Of a stretch of DNA of 64,000 nt, positions 1 to 12,304 are shown one piece after another. The notes below the pieces were generated by a model. That model did no database searches. It had not been told where the DNA came from and was given only the letters and a program-made list of their open reading frames with translations. The number at the start of each line of letters is the position of its first letter. Position 1 is the stretch's first letter. The DNA is from Cymbidium sinense. Lineage: Eukaryota; Streptophyta; Magnoliopsida; Asparagales; Orchidaceae. A program made the position numbers and the translations under genes. The stretch covers positions 21,152,923-21,216,922 of the forward strand of contig CM038222.1 of NCBI GenBank assembly GCA_021442155.1. The letters run 5' to 3'.

Positions 1-98
1 AAGATGTATCAGAGTCTATAATGTGCAACTTTGCTTTAGTTTTCCAATCATCTATCTCCAAGAGCAATACTATGGGGCCTAAAGCCTATTGACCTCAC
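1..98 (-). pseudogene. Protease C-terminal remnant of a further Ty3/gypsy element (P0)
   Basis: The minus strand encodes a broken stretch that matches the start of the second protease half in the other copies (near 12230, 37300 and 59920), including an LLLEIDDW-like stretch and HIIDSDTS. In the other copies this runs into GRPW, the usual segment between protease and RT in plant Ty3/gypsy elements. Here the rest lies beyond the left window edge. Its right edge is CCTCAC (93-98), where insert XY1 begins, exactly as in the other three copies. I infer a fourth retroelement extending leftwards. Confidence 0.6.
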
Positions 99-2230
99 AT
101 TTGGAGTGAAGATACAATCTTCCCATCTTAGACTTATGCCTTTTCTAGACACTAAGACTTCCCTAGTCATAAGACACTTCTAACAATTAGGTAAACACTT
201 AACCTAAGCCTAAGGACTTAGAAGGGTTAACCATATGAATAGGTTATGCCTTAGGGATTAGGATAATCCACCTACCCTATAACCCAAATCCAATCCATGT
301 TCAACTTCTCAAACTAAACTTCAAGTTCAATTCAAACATCAAATTCAAATCCAAATCCAAACCTAAATTCCAAAACCAAATGATTGAAGCCCATGATCAA
401 ATCCAAACTTGAATCCCTTCCTAAGCCATATGACCTATCTCATGGACTTAGCCAAATATTAATCCAAATCAATATAAAATCAATTGATTTTCTCATAATC
501 AATTTGTTTCTTCAATCATCTTCTTAAATATAAATCAAATCTACATTCAAATGATCAAACTTAAATCAAACTAAATCAGATTACATTAAAACCCTTCCTA
601 AGCCATATGACCTATCCAATGGACTTAGCCAAATCTTAATCCAAATCAAGTCAAACTCAATTGATTTTACAATTCAATCATATTTTCAATCATCTTCACA
701 AATTTAAATGAAATATACTTTAAATCATCAAAACTAAATCAAACCAAATAAAAATCCAAACCTAAGCAACATGGCTCAACTCCATGACCTTAGCCAAATT
801 CCTTCATTAAAAAACCCAAATTCAATTAATTTTCCTATGAATCAATCATACCCTCAATCATATTCACAGATATAAATAAAATCTACAATCATCAAGCCAA
901 ACCAAAATCAACCCAAGTCAAACCCAACTTAACCCTTTTGACTTGAAATGTTCAAATGAACGAAAACCCATTTTAACCCAAGCTAATTGCAATTGAATTT
1001 ATATATCAATCTCAAATCCATATATAAACTCAACTAAATTAAACTCAACCCAAAATCAAGCCAACTAAACTCGATTGGTCCACTTGACCCAAAGTGGCCA
1101 ATTTAACCTATTTGAGCCAAGTTTTAATCCTACCCAAATTGGATTGAACGAAGTCCATCAAAATCTCCAATCATTATTATTGATCACCCTAGGTTGATGA
1201 ATTGTTACAAATTGGGTCAAACCAAGTCAACTTTATCATTTGACCAAGTCAACCCCTTAACCCATATGAATCCAAACTAGCCAAATTGCAACCTAAGCCA
1301 AATTCCTAGAAACCAATGATTCATGCTAAATCAAAATCAATATTTGAATATGACTTGACCTTCAATTAAGTCAAACCAAACCCAATTGGTCCCCTTGACC
1401 CAAGTTGACCCAAATTGACATTAAAGACCAAATTAGGTCAAATCAAAATATAAACCAAATTGAATACAACTACTGGCTCAAGTTCATTCCAAATTGATTA
1501 TTGAACTTGAAAAAAGCCATGATTGGACCCAATTTAACCCAATTGACCTACTTAGCCCAAATTGACCTAAATTTAATTCGTTTGACCCAAATGCATTCAA
1601 ATGTTCCAAAACCAAATCTAAGCCAAACTCAACCAAACTAATTGAACTAAAACATTCCAAAGGATCATATAAACTTTAACCCAACCCTCAGTTTGACCCA
1701 ATTTGCCCAATTGGTCAACTTGACCCAACCTAACCCAATTTGACCTAAATGAGTCAAATTGAGCAAAACCTAACCAAATCAACTCTAATTGACTTGAAAC
1801 TTAGGCTAACCCACTTTTGACTGATTTCAAATCTAGCCAAATCAGAGCCAATGCAAAATGATCATTTTACCCTTAGGTCAAGGGTATCCCATGAGACAAA
1901 TCACCCAAGTAAGGGGTCATTTCCATTACTTGGCCACATGGTACTCTCCTGAACATCCACCTATGCACCTAGGACACTACCCAACCTAACCCAAATGGTG
2001 GTTGGGTTGGCCATGACCCATGGGAGGTGAAATCTCATCACCCTCCCCATTGGAGCATTTGAAACCCATAGGACACCATTGATTCTTTCTTTGTAGCCAC
2101 CTCCACACCTTCAACCAACCAAGCCGAGCTAACTCACCTCCTCTCTCCCACCCACGACTCTCTGAGATGGTCAGATGGCCACTAGAAGCCAAACCCGATC
2201 CCACCATCCGATCAAGATGATGGGGGGTAT
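99..2230. repeat. X segment of XY1, CCAAATTGACC-rich
   Basis: About 2.1 kb of low-complexity-like sequence in which TTGACC, CCAAATT, AACCCAA and TCAAACC recur in changing order. It is close to collinear with 12311-14500, 37375-39560 and 59997-61370, and more distantly with 63247-64000. There is no exact tandem period, so it is a scrambled short-word array rather than a satellite. Short frames here are not conserved between copies. Confidence 0.7.
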
Positions 2231-4460
2231 ACTATCACTCGTTACCACTCAAACATACACAAAAATCAATTTTTTAGAGCTCTAGCTTCAAGATGAGTTA
2301 CTAGAGCCATTCCCTAAGTTCCTAAGCTCATTCCTCGATCAAAAAATGCCATTCCCATCCATCCCAAAATAGGACAGTCCCTTTTTTGACCTAGCTTCCC
2401 CATTTCTCCATCAAACTCAAATTAACTTTGCATGCACCTTCCCTAGGCCACGTCGAGGAAGAAAGAATCATCTCCCAAGCATCCCAAGCACCTGAGGTGG
2501 GACTTGAATCAAAGTTGAGCTCAAATTGTCAATCTATGGATTTCAGAGAGAACGTCAAGGAATTGATCCAATTGCTGCTCAACAGAGCTGCATCTCCACT
2601 AGATGAAGCTTCCTCAATCATTTGAGCCACCAATCTTGAGCTCTGTTGAGGTATGCTTCCGAAACTAATCCTTAGGCAGAAATGGGTTGGAGCTTTTTGA
2701 AGAAAGCTTGCATTTCAGGTGATCTTGATCGTTAAATACCCTCTGACTGATGTCATGAAGGTGTGGGACCCTTTTGGAGTTGATCCCAGCTTGAGTAAGC
2801 TCGGATCAACTGAGAAATGGTGGATGGACTCCATTCTCCCTCACTTTAGTGATGTTAAAGCACATACCATCCATTCCACAAGATCTGAATGGATAGTCTT
2901 GATCAGTTCCACTAGATCGATCTAATTAATCCTATTAAGCAATGTAATTAATTATAGCTGCCCGATCTTAGATCAAACAATGAGGAGAAAGTGCATTTGC
3001 CACTGCCATAGAGACGCTGAGTTGGATAAGTTTTAAGTTGGCAATCCCACTATGCCATGTGGACAACGCATCAGCGAGCCACATGGTCCCAACAGGATTA
3101 GGCTTTAATTAGGCTTAATTAATCAATTTTAATGGTTGAAACTTCTAAAATCATAAAAATCATAGGAGTAATAAAAAATTGCAAATAAATACTCATTTTA
3201 AACGTATTTTTAGAGGATAGTGAATTAAAAATGATCTTAACTAATTTTGAATAGTAATTAAGGTTTAATTACAAAAGTAATTAACTTTAGTACTCTAAAT
3301 TGAGCAATTAATCCCAAATTTTGTGAGTTAATTTAATCGGATGATGTCTACCTCCAATGATTTTCTTGGGATTTATTGCTCACTTAATTAGGAAAATTGA
3401 CTAATTAAACCTTAAGTACTCTTTTAAGTTAATTAATGATTAATTAATCCCATGAAAAGTAGTAAATTGGTTAATTAAGTTTATTAATCATTGTTCAACA
3501 GTAAGTGAACTAAGGAATAGGGTTGGGACCCCTTTCCCTAAGTTCATTTCACCCTTTTTTAAAATGAAATTAATTAAGATTTAACTAATTAATTAAATCA
3601 CTTAATCAAATTGAAATCATAATCACATCAGACCTTAATTAATTAAATCATGGGGTAGATCTTTAGGTGTTTAATAACCTAAAGGAGTTTAATGAAATTA
3701 TGGTTAGTCCACATGTATGGGAAAACCATAAGAGTAATTAATTAAGTCCCTTAATCTAAAGAAATATTAATCATGAGCCAATTGCATTAGGCCCCTTTTA
3801 TTTCCTAGGATCATTGTAAGTTTATTTTTCATGCATATTATGTTGGCTCATAATTACTTAGTTAATTACTTTAAGGTGACATAGGTAAGGGTAATTAATT
3901 CATCTAATTAAGGGTTTAACTTAATTAACCCATAAAATCAACTTAATTACATTTCCTTAAATTAAATCAAATCACTAATGTGGGAATGAGTTTAAAACAA
4001 CAAGTAATGATTTCACTTCTCCTCTTTAAATAAAATCAAATCCAAAACTTAATTAATAAAGAAGCTTTGGTTTGCTTTAAATAATCTTATTTGATTTGAT
4101 TTTCCTTAAGAATTAGTTTGGTTGAATGAATCACATGCTTATATTTGATTGTCATCTTTTAAATCATGTTAAATTTGGTATGTCATTTGAATTCATGCAT
4201 CGATATTTTCAAAATCTAGGAAAATAAAATGAATTTTCTTTATCTATGCTTGCATGAGTTGATTTAATTTAATATATGTGTGGCTATTATCACTATTAAA
4301 TCCAAATGTATTTTTCAAAAGCTTATAAATGAATAATAATGTGTTATGATGCTAGTTATAAATACATAAGAAAATCATGTACTTATAGCTTAAATGTATG
4401 AATGTTGAGGTCTCTTTTCTCTATTCATGTGCTGATTTATATAAGATTGAATGGTAATGG
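2231..4460. repeat. Y segment head of XY1 (TTAATTAA-rich)
   Basis: Recurs at about 14510-16300 and 39560-41770. Positions 2270-2960 are more complex and contain the only frame in Y with some conservation (a serine-rich minus-strand stretch near 2560-2640 that is also visible in the other two copies), but it is short and interrupted. Positions 3090-3950 are crowded with TTAATTAA. No gene is supported. Confidence 0.6.
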
Positions 4461-5075
4461 GTATATAGTATGGACATCCCGAGAACACGAGGCTTTAGCT
4501 AGCCCTAAAGAGGTCATTTGATTATCTCACTTCTCTGGTTTAACAACAACATGTACCCATTTAATTTTATTCTTAGGTATTTCAACATTAGAATTTGGAT
4601 AGAACTTTAATTCATATATATAAATGATTCAATCAAACAAAATATACAATATTTGCATGATTTTCTTTCCCTCATTTATGTATACATCAATGTGTGTCCA
4701 AGAAAAGCAAGTATATAGTCTAGACATCCCAGGAATATGAGGCTTTAGTTAGCCCCAAGGAGGTCATTTGATTACCTCACTTCCTTAGTTTAACAATGAA
4801 ATGTACTTGCCTATATCTTGGTACATGTATATGTATATGCAATTAGTGAATGAAAATCCCATTTTACATTAACATTGCGCATTCATAATTGACTAAGTGG
4901 TTGAATTAATTAGCCATATGATTTGGAGCTTACTTCCTATGTTCATGTGTGAATTTACATATTTATGAATGCAAATGGGTATATAGTCTAGACATCTCGA
5001 GAATATGAGGCTTTAGCTAGCTCCAAGGATGTAATTTGATTACCTCACTTCCCTAGTTTAACAATGGCACATGCC
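4461..5075 (+). repeat. Three-fold ~260-bp repeat inside Y
   Basis: A conserved ~100-bp core starting GTATATAGT, followed by GGACATC or AGACATC, GAGGCTTTAG and TAGC-CCAAGG, begins near 4461, 4711 and 4979. The copies are separated by about 160 bp of AT-rich DNA (spacing about 250 and 268 bp). The same three cores recur in Y2 at about 16312, 16517 and 16776, and the first is present in Y3 at about 41777 just before that copy is truncated. Confidence 0.75.
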
Positions 5076-6192
5076 TATTTAATTTCATTCTTATGTCCTT
5101 TTTGTATTAGAATTTGGATAAAGTTTTAAATTAATATGTTTAAATAATTCAATCAAATAAAATTTAAATTCTAAACATACACAAACATTCATCATTTAAG
5201 TGTTCTAAAATATGTTGCTTGTATAGATACACGTAGGATTAAATCATATGTATGTTACGTGTGATGGAAAGGAATGATTTAATATATGTCATGTGGTAGT
5301 AATTCAATTAAATTATTCTTAAGATGCCTTTTATTTTGAATAGGATTATTTAAAGTGAACCTAAACTTAGGATTAATTAAATCATTTAATAAGCCATTCA
5401 CTAAATGGAACTAAATCAAATTAATATACTTTAGAAAGTGACTTAAGGTAGGGATGAAAGAAATCTCCTCTCTTTATATCACTTACTTGCTAAGTGTAAT
5501 CAAATGAAACAAAAGAAAACACAAATTAAATTCTCAAATCAATTAAACTCCTTCAAGTGAAATCAACCTCTAATGTTAAATTGAATCCTTCTACACTTAG
5601 AAAATACAACACTAATGTGTAATAAGACTTACCATATAAATCTTCTCTACTTCAAAATTATAAAGCCCAACCATAAGATAGATTGAAATGCTCACTAGGC
5701 TTCCTAGTATCATGAACATTTCCTACTTATTTCATTTGGATTCTATAAATAGGTCATCTCCTTAAATTTTTCCAATTGATTCTCCAAATACAATCAATCT
5801 TTCGATAGTCTAACCTTGAAATCTTTGGAGATGATAATTGTCTACTTTAATCGAGAGTATTCTTAGGAAATTTCATTTCTTAAGATGTAGTTAACTATGG
5901 AGGCTTACCTCCATAGGGAATTTAAGAACTTGCTTAAATATAAACCCTGCTTTATTCATCCATATAAAGTAGGGAAAAATCTCTGATATATTTGAAGTCC
6001 CATCATGCCTTAGGAGTCCTTATTACATGATTAGGTCCATCATAGGGCAATGCCTCTATCTTTCAAGATAGTATATTTTACCTCAATGTTATAGCGAATC
6101 ACCTCAAAAAGTACTCCTTTATGATCTATGTGGTCCCCCCCCATAAATCTAAAAATAAACACCATAAGGCCTTCTCGCCTTATTCATTGAAT
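5076..6192. repeat. Y segment tail of XY1
   Basis: Non-coding tail collinear with 16870-19480 once the extra block at 17403-18925 is set aside. It ends in CATTGAAT at the same base in both full copies, although the neighbouring DNA differs. That shared end is the best evidence that Y has a real terminus here. Confidence 0.6.
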
Positions 6193-6455
6193 CCTCTCAT
6201 CGGTGTGCAATGGCCAATTAAGGAAGGAAAGTGTAGCGAACTTACATCCTCCAAAGCAAGACCACCACTAGGGTGACAGACTAGTAGAGTAGCCCATCAA
6301 CTCAACTTAGAGTAGCTACTGAGTGAGTGCCGCTGGGTGTGTTATCTCAACTCATAGTAGCCTGAAAAAAATACATGTATTTATTTTATATGTTTGTGTG
6401 TGGTTTGTGTTTATGTTGTGTAGATGAAGGATAAGATTCCACTCGGGTTCTTACA
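6193..6455 (-). repeat. Z0: truncated LTR remnant 3' of pol P1
   Basis: Homologous to the pol-proximal ends of Z1 (to 32832) and Z2 (to 55419), sharing the TCATCGGTGTG start (compare 55150), the TAGAGTAGCTACT phrase and the TGTGTTTATGTTGTG stretch. On the minus strand it begins TGTAAGAACC directly after a purine-rich AGGGTAGG tract, as a 3' LTR would. Only about 260 bp remain before XY1 takes over. Confidence 0.6.
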
Positions 6456-6470
6456 CCTACCCTAAACACA
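6455..6470 (-). promoter_or_regulatory. Candidate polypurine tract and 3' LTR start (P1)
   Basis: Minus strand TTTAGGGTAGG followed by TGTAAG, about 100 bp downstream of the integrase end. The same tract and TG are kept at 32832-32843 and 55419-55430. Position and TG start fit the plus-strand primer of an LTR element, although the tract is shorter and less pure than usual. Confidence 0.45.
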
Positions 6471-6599
6471 TCATGGTAGATTTATAAACAAGAATACTTT
6501 CAACATGGAAAAGATTCAATTCAAAATGGAATTTTCATTGACGATAATTATTTTCAAATATGATTTATAATATTTTGATAAGTAGAGCCCATTGATTGG

Positions 6600-7680
6600 A
6601 AGCATTGGACACTCTCCCTTATGATTAATAAGTTGATAAGATCCTCCTTGGTAGGCCTTCTCTATGGCAAAAGGGCCTTCCTAAGTGGGTTAAAACTTGC
6701 ATCCCATCTTACAATGGGCAATAATCAGTCTCTTTAGAACTAAAATAAACTCTCTTACTTGAAAAGCTCTAGGAAGATAACTTATTGTGAGCTTGAATCA
6801 TTTTACCTTTGTACAACTCAAGGTTTTAACATGCCAACATCTCTCCTCCAAACCTTCTAGCTCTTCTAACCACCTAGCATTCTGATATGTTGTGATCTTG
6901 CTACTCACATCTATCCTTAGTGATGGGAGTTGGACTTCTAATGGTAGCATAATTAGACCCATACACTGATGAAAAAGGAGTAAACTAAGTTGGAGTTCTA
7001 TATGTGGTGCGGTAGGCCCACAAAGCTTCAACTAACTGCTCATGCCACTATCACTTATTATTGTCGAGTGTCTTTTTTAGTATTTGGATGAGACATTTGT
7101 TGAAGGCATCTGGTTAGCCATTTATCCTCAAGTAGTTGATGGTGTAATATCCCTTATCTATGTTATTTCTGGGCAACATTATTGATCTTGGTGGTCTTGA
7201 ATGTAATACCATTATCAGATATAATTGTTGAGGCACTCTGAACCTATATATGATATGGTTTCTAAAAACCTGGAACACATACTAAGCTATGACCTCTCAG
7301 AGCGAAATCGCCTTCGCCCATTTGGAAAAGTAGTTAGTTGCAGCTATGATGAACCAATGACCCTTAGAAGAAGGAGGATCAATCACACCAACTTTGTCAG
7401 TATCCCAACACTCGAATGGCCATGAGGACAAAATAGGATGTTGAATGTTGGGTGGCTGGTGTAGAGCCACATCTTGTATTTTACATTGGTGGCATCTCCT
7501 AGCCATATGCATGCAATCTTGATTATCAATGACCAGTAGTATCCTATTCTCTTGATCTTGGATTTCATCTTTGGATTAGATTGGTTGGCTCCACATAATC
7601 CTAAGTGCAGCTCGATCAAGATCTTACGGGCTTCATGCTTGTGTAAACCACGTAACCGCATATGATCGAAAGACCACTAC
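6600..7680 (-). pseudogene. Integrase domain of P1
   Basis: The minus strand carries HKHEARK and LGLCGA (HHCC zinc region, 7383-7661), then CHQC, then WPFECWDTD and KGHWFIIAATNYFSKW (7297-7512). These match the first catalytic Asp region of plant Ty3/gypsy integrases. The C-terminal part with LPLEVQLPSLRID lies at about 6900-6970. The domain is frameshifted between these pieces and cannot be active. Confidence 0.8.
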
Positions 7681-7911
7681 TTCAAGACACCATACACAAG
7701 AGCATTAGAAAGTGCTTTCTACTTCATCTGATGGGCTTCAGACTTCTCTTGAGGTAGTTCTCCTTTATTTAGGTAATCCATGAATGGTTTGCCTCCAATC
7801 TAACTCTTCATCATTCTTGGAAATGGCAACCTGCCCTTTAAGAGAGTACTTTTTGATGATTTCAATATCAATAAGAAATAAGACTTGTTTATTTTGGACC
7901 TTTATTAATAT

Positions 7912-9285
7912 AGGATAATATTCCAATAGAAGTGTGGAAATGTTTAGGAGATCAAGGAATTTCTTGGCTTGCAAATCTTTTTAATGTTATTTTAAAGACT
8001 AAAAAGATGCCAGATGAGTGGAGAAAGAGTTTGTTGGTTCCTATATTTAAGAATAAAGCGATGCACAAGAGTGTGCAAATTATAGAGGAATTAAGTTAAT
8101 GTGTCATACATTAAAATTATGGGAGAAAAATTGAGCATAGGTTACGATGTGATACAAGTTTCTCATAATGGTTTGGTTTCATGCCGTAGATCTACTATGG
8201 ATGCTATACATTTGTTAAGAGGGTTGATGGAGAAGCATAAATAAAAGGATCTACATATGATATTTATTGATTTAGAAAGCTTATGATAAAGTCTCAAGAG
8301 ACTTTGGGAGTTCTAGAAAGAAAGAAGTTAATATTGGTTATATTCAAGTCATTAAGGATATGTATACTAGAGGTCACTTGTGTCCAAACACAAGGAGGAT
8401 TGACAAACTATTTTCCTATTTCGGTTGGATTACATCAAGGATCAACATTAAGCCCTTATCTTTTACTTTAGTTATGGATGTTCTTACGAGGCATTTACAA
8501 GAAGATGTACCTTGGTGTATGCTTTTCATGACATTCTTCTTGTTGATAAGACTAGAGAGAGTCCAGAAACTTGAATTATGGAGCTCAACTTTAGAGTCTA
8601 AAGGTTTTCGTTTAAGCAGATCTAAACTGAATATATGGAGTGTAATTTTAGTTGTAGAAGTTTTAGATAGTGTTGTGACTTTTGGTGATCAAGTCATTAA
8701 TAAGAGTGAGCGATTGATATTTAGGCTCTATTGTTCAAAATGATGGTGAAATAGATGGAGATATTATTAGTAGAATTCAAGTTGGATGGTTGAAGTGGAG
8801 GAATGCATCGGCTATTATGTGATAGAAAAGTTCCACTTAAACTTAAGGAAAATTTTATAAGATGGTGGTAAGACCGCAATGACTTATGGTGCGAATGTTG
8901 GCCAATAAAGAGAAACATAAGACTAAGTTAAGTGTTACGAGATGAGGATGCTCGGTGGATGAGTGGATTTACCCTTAGATAGAATGCAAAATGAGTATGT
9001 TGGAAAAAGTTGGAGTCTCCTGGTAGATAAGATTAGGAGAGTCACCTTAGATGGTTTGGCCACATAAAGCGTCTCTGATGACCGATTGGAGTAGATGCAT
9101 TAGATTTACCTTATGTTAAGAAAGGTAGAGGTAGACCAAAAATGACTTGGTTAAGATGTATAAAAAATGATCTTAGTATACTTGAATTAAATGAGAATTT
9201 GACACATAATAGGACACAATGGAGACGAAGGAAAAGACCCACCTAGTGGGATTAAGGCTTGTTGTTGTTGTTGTTGTTGTTGTTG
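7912..9285 (+). mobile_element. 5'-truncated RTE-type LINE nested in P1
   Basis: The plus strand opens in frame with DNIPIEVWKC and MPDEWRKS (RT fingers), continues with TQGG, GLHQGS and SPYL, then STLESKGFRLSR and SIVQNDGEI, and ends with the C-terminal TWLR region and a (GTT)n tail at 9260-9285. This is the usual layout of plant RTE reverse transcriptases. The FADD box near 8525 has decayed and several frameshifts are present (pieces at 8283-8471 and 8360-8743). A perfect 9-bp duplication, TATTAATAT, flanks it at 7903-7911 and 9286-9294. The uninterrupted target is visible in P2 near 34240-34265 and P3 near 56840-56865. Confidence 0.9.
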
Positions 9286-9294
9286 TATTAATAT

Positions 9295-9770
9295 GGACTC
9301 ATCCAATGGACATATCAACTCCTTGGCATGGTTGGCTAAAGCATATGCTTCAGAATTCTCTCCTCAAGGAATCTTATGAATGGTAACCTCTAAGATTTGG
9401 GCCAACAACTCCATGGTATACTTATGGTAGTGATGGAGCTTGGGCTTTATAACCTTATAGGATCAAGTAATTTGGTTGATAATTAACTGAAAGTCCCTAA
9501 AGATGTTGATGCTGGATGCTTAGAGTAATGATTAACTCTAGATCGACAATCTGAGCCTCATATTTAGCTACATTGTTGGTGCAAGGATTGGATATATGAT
9601 ATGAGAATCTCATCACATTGTAATCTAAATTTAAGAGAACTATTCCTACCCTTGCCTAAATTGGAGTAGCAGATTATGGTTCTTCTCTTCTTTGAGAGGA
9701 AACTACACCATCAAAGCACATCTCCCACCAGTGAATGCTAATATCCCCTAAGTTCATGATTTGTTAAGAA
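9295..9770 (-). pseudogene. Archaeal-type RNase H of P1
   Basis: Collinear with the better-preserved copy at 34328-34723, in which YFDG, EYEALI and DSQLVI are readable. Here the same stretch is interrupted by stops. Its position after the RT-linked RNase H and before integrase is the diagnostic placement for Tat-type elements. Confidence 0.7.
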
Positions 9771-11949
9771 ATCCACCAGCGCTTATCCTTTCACCACACA
9801 AAGGGGTATGAAGGTAATGTCAAACTATGAGAGAATCTTAGATCATCGTGCCAACTATTCAAATAACATCGGTCGTGTCATGAGATAGTATAGTGGATTG
9901 ATCCCAGAGATTAAATTCACAAATAAGGAAGCATGTAGTGTTGTAGCTTTTGGGATGCAAAGATTAAAGCTATGCAATGCTTTTCAATAGGTGGAGAATT
10001 AGCCTTAGCAGGGATTAGATGATGGCTAAGGTAATAGAGTGCATTTTCCTTTCCTTCATCATTGGCTTGGGGCAATAAAGCACCAAGGGAGTCATCTAAT
10101 AAAGTAATGTAAAGTATGAGCACTTGCAAATAGGTCTAGAACTAGCGGCATCAGTAATGCTTGATGTCTTTGAAGGCATGCTCACACTTATCGTCCTGCT
10201 TGAACTTGGCATCCTTTTTCATAATCACTGAGAATAGCTCAACATCTTCCCGATAAGTTAGATATAAAGCATCTTAGATATGCCAACCGCACTTGGAATG
10301 ATCTAAGTTGTGTTAAACTTTTATGGGGTGTGATTTATAATATCTCACCTTGATCTTCTCTCGATCAATTTTGATTATGGTGTCGACAACAAACCCAAAG
10401 GATTTCCCTAAAGCTACCAAATGCACACTTGGAGTTCATTTGAGGTTAAATCATCTTAACTATTTGAAAAGTACTTTCAAGTCAAAGAGATGGTCTTCCT
10501 TTCTACTTTTGACCATGATATCATCATAGCACTCAACTTGATGATGAATGAGTTCATCAAGATTCGTCATAGCTCACTATGTACACCGATTTTAAGGCTA
10601 AATGGCATGACCTTATAGCAATAGATTTTGATCGGTTCTAAAAGTGTTTCTTTCATCTTCAGCCATCTTTATTTGGTTATATCTATGAGCCATCCATGAA
10701 AGAGAAGATTGCATGAGATGAGGCAATGTGCACCATCAGCTCTAGGATTGGTAGTGGAAATTCAAATTTTGGACATGCCCTATTTAAATCCCTAAAATTG
10801 ATGCATATGTGAATTTGGCCATTCTTTTTCTTAATTGGGATGACAACCAAGTAGTATTTTTCTTCCTGGATGAAGCCAGCATCGATCAATTTCTTGACTT
10901 CAGAAATGACCTGCTATTCTATGTCTAATTGCATGCATCTAGGAGCTTGCTTGATAAGGTTAGCAGTAGGCTCTATTACTAGTTTATGGACCCTATGTTA
11001 TATGCCAATCCATGCATCTCTTCATAACTCCATGCAAACTAGTCCTTAAACTCAATCAATAGCCTAACTAAGTCATTGGTTTCAATTTCATTCAATATAG
11101 ATTTGATGTATGTCGGGCATGGATCTTCTTTAGTTCCTAAGTTGATTTCCTTGAACTCGTTGATGGTTGACTTGATTCTTCTTCAAACTGCAGTATCATT
11201 GACTTCAAAATCATCATCATTTGAAATTTCTAAATAACTCCTCATATGAGTTAATGATTTGAAAAGAACCTATCGATTTCAAATGATTGGTGATCACTTA
11301 GCAAAGAATCATCATTGACCCCACTATCAATCCTCCCGGTCTTGATTGAGAGCCATTTGTTCTTCCATATTATTTTGTAGTCCGATATGCTTTGACTTTA
11401 TGTGGGATTAACCCTATCTTTGCTAAAAACACAAGAAAAGTACCAATCAATAGGTAATTCTATTAAATCTTTATATGAAGCATTCTCAAGTTCTACATCA
11501 ACTTCTTGACTTGAGGATGATGCTCGTAAAGAACCTCGAAGTCTTCAAACTTGTGGATGGGCTTCCTTAACTACCAAGCTTTTTGAGAGGAAAGTGGGGT
11601 TAGAGCTAAGGTTCCCAACTGATGCCTAACTAGTTCACCTATAGACTTGGATACACTTATGCTTTGCTTTGGAGTCCAGTCTTCATCGCTATTCATCTTA
11701 AGTGTCACCTCCAAGGGAATCTACTGTTGAGAATAATAGGCTGGTGTGCTAACCATATAAGACTCATCCTATGAACTATATTCTAAGTCTATATGGATGT
11801 GTACCCCTAGTTAAGACATATATCTTCATTGGGTGGCCAATAAGGAGGTTTTCCACTCCTCCAACTAGCCTCTTCCTCTAGGTGGAGGTCAGTCATCCTA
11901 CCCATATATGAATGGAGTAATGAACTGGGTGGAATCTAATGTCAGGCTC

Positions 11950-12080
11950 CACTTCCTCCTCCAAGTCCATTTCCACTCCCTTTTATTTTCTTTTCCATTT
12001 TCTATTTTCTTTTCTTTTTTCTTTTTCTTTCATTTTCTTTTATTTTTCTTTTCTTTTATTTTTACTTGGCCAAGTTCATG
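11950..12080 (-). other. Polypyrimidine tract (plus strand) in the protease-RT linker
   Basis: The plus strand is a TTTTC-rich tract. Read on the minus strand it would be a lysine/glutamate-rich linker preceding EEEVEPDIRFH. Homologous tracts lie at 36990-37095 and 59580-59690, with different lengths and sequence, as expected for a slippage-prone simple repeat. The plus-strand phenylalanine-rich frames here are artefacts of this tract. Confidence 0.7.
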
Positions 12081-12304
12081 AGAATAGACCTCATGAACTA
12101 AATGGCTTGAGATCTCTTTGACATAGAAATGATTCCACCTCTCACAAACTTCATACACATGTAGAGGGATGGAACTATGTTATTCTCATCCATGGTCTCC
12201 CAAGAAAAGCATTCAAAGATGTATCCAAGTCTATAATGTGAAACTCAGCTTCTTTCCAATCATCTATCTCCAAGAGCAATACTATGGAGCCTAAAGCCTA
12301 TTGA

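Larger units (their letters stand above)
99..6192. mobile_element. XY1: ~6.1-kb non-coding insert, first copy
   Basis: A non-coding block that recurs at 12311-19480 and, truncated, at 37375-41850 and 59997-61370. The first part (X, 99 to about 2230) is G-poor on the plus strand and built from loosely repeated CCAAATTGACC-like words. The second part (Y, about 2230-6192) has a more complex head, a stretch crowded with TTAATTAA, and a three-fold internal repeat. No open frame is conserved between copies. The left flank is protease coding sequence ending in CCTCAC. The right end is CATTGAAT followed by CCTC, but beyond it lies an LTR remnant rather than the other protease half, so a rearrangement removed that side. 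Its class is unknown. It could be a solo LTR, a large non-autonomous element or a DNA element. Confidence 0.55.

Noticed and set aside
1..20. GTATCAGAGTC resembles a primer-binding site complementary to a methionine tRNA (TGGTATCAGAGC).
   Set aside because: It lies in protease coding sequence on the wrong strand. The aligned copies at 12220, 37280 and 59900 read GTATCCAAG or GTATCCGAG, so the match is a point change.
4461..5075. CRISPR-like array (three evenly spaced repeats).
   Set aside because: Repeats are ~100 bp, imperfect, only three, and set in a plant repeat. Spacers are homologous between copies.
8360..8743. A 127-codon plus-strand ORF as a separate gene.
   Set aside because: It is part of the frameshifted RTE reverse transcriptase.
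11939..12121. Plus-strand phenylalanine-rich ORF.
   Set aside because: It is a simple TTTTC tract antisense to the pol linker.
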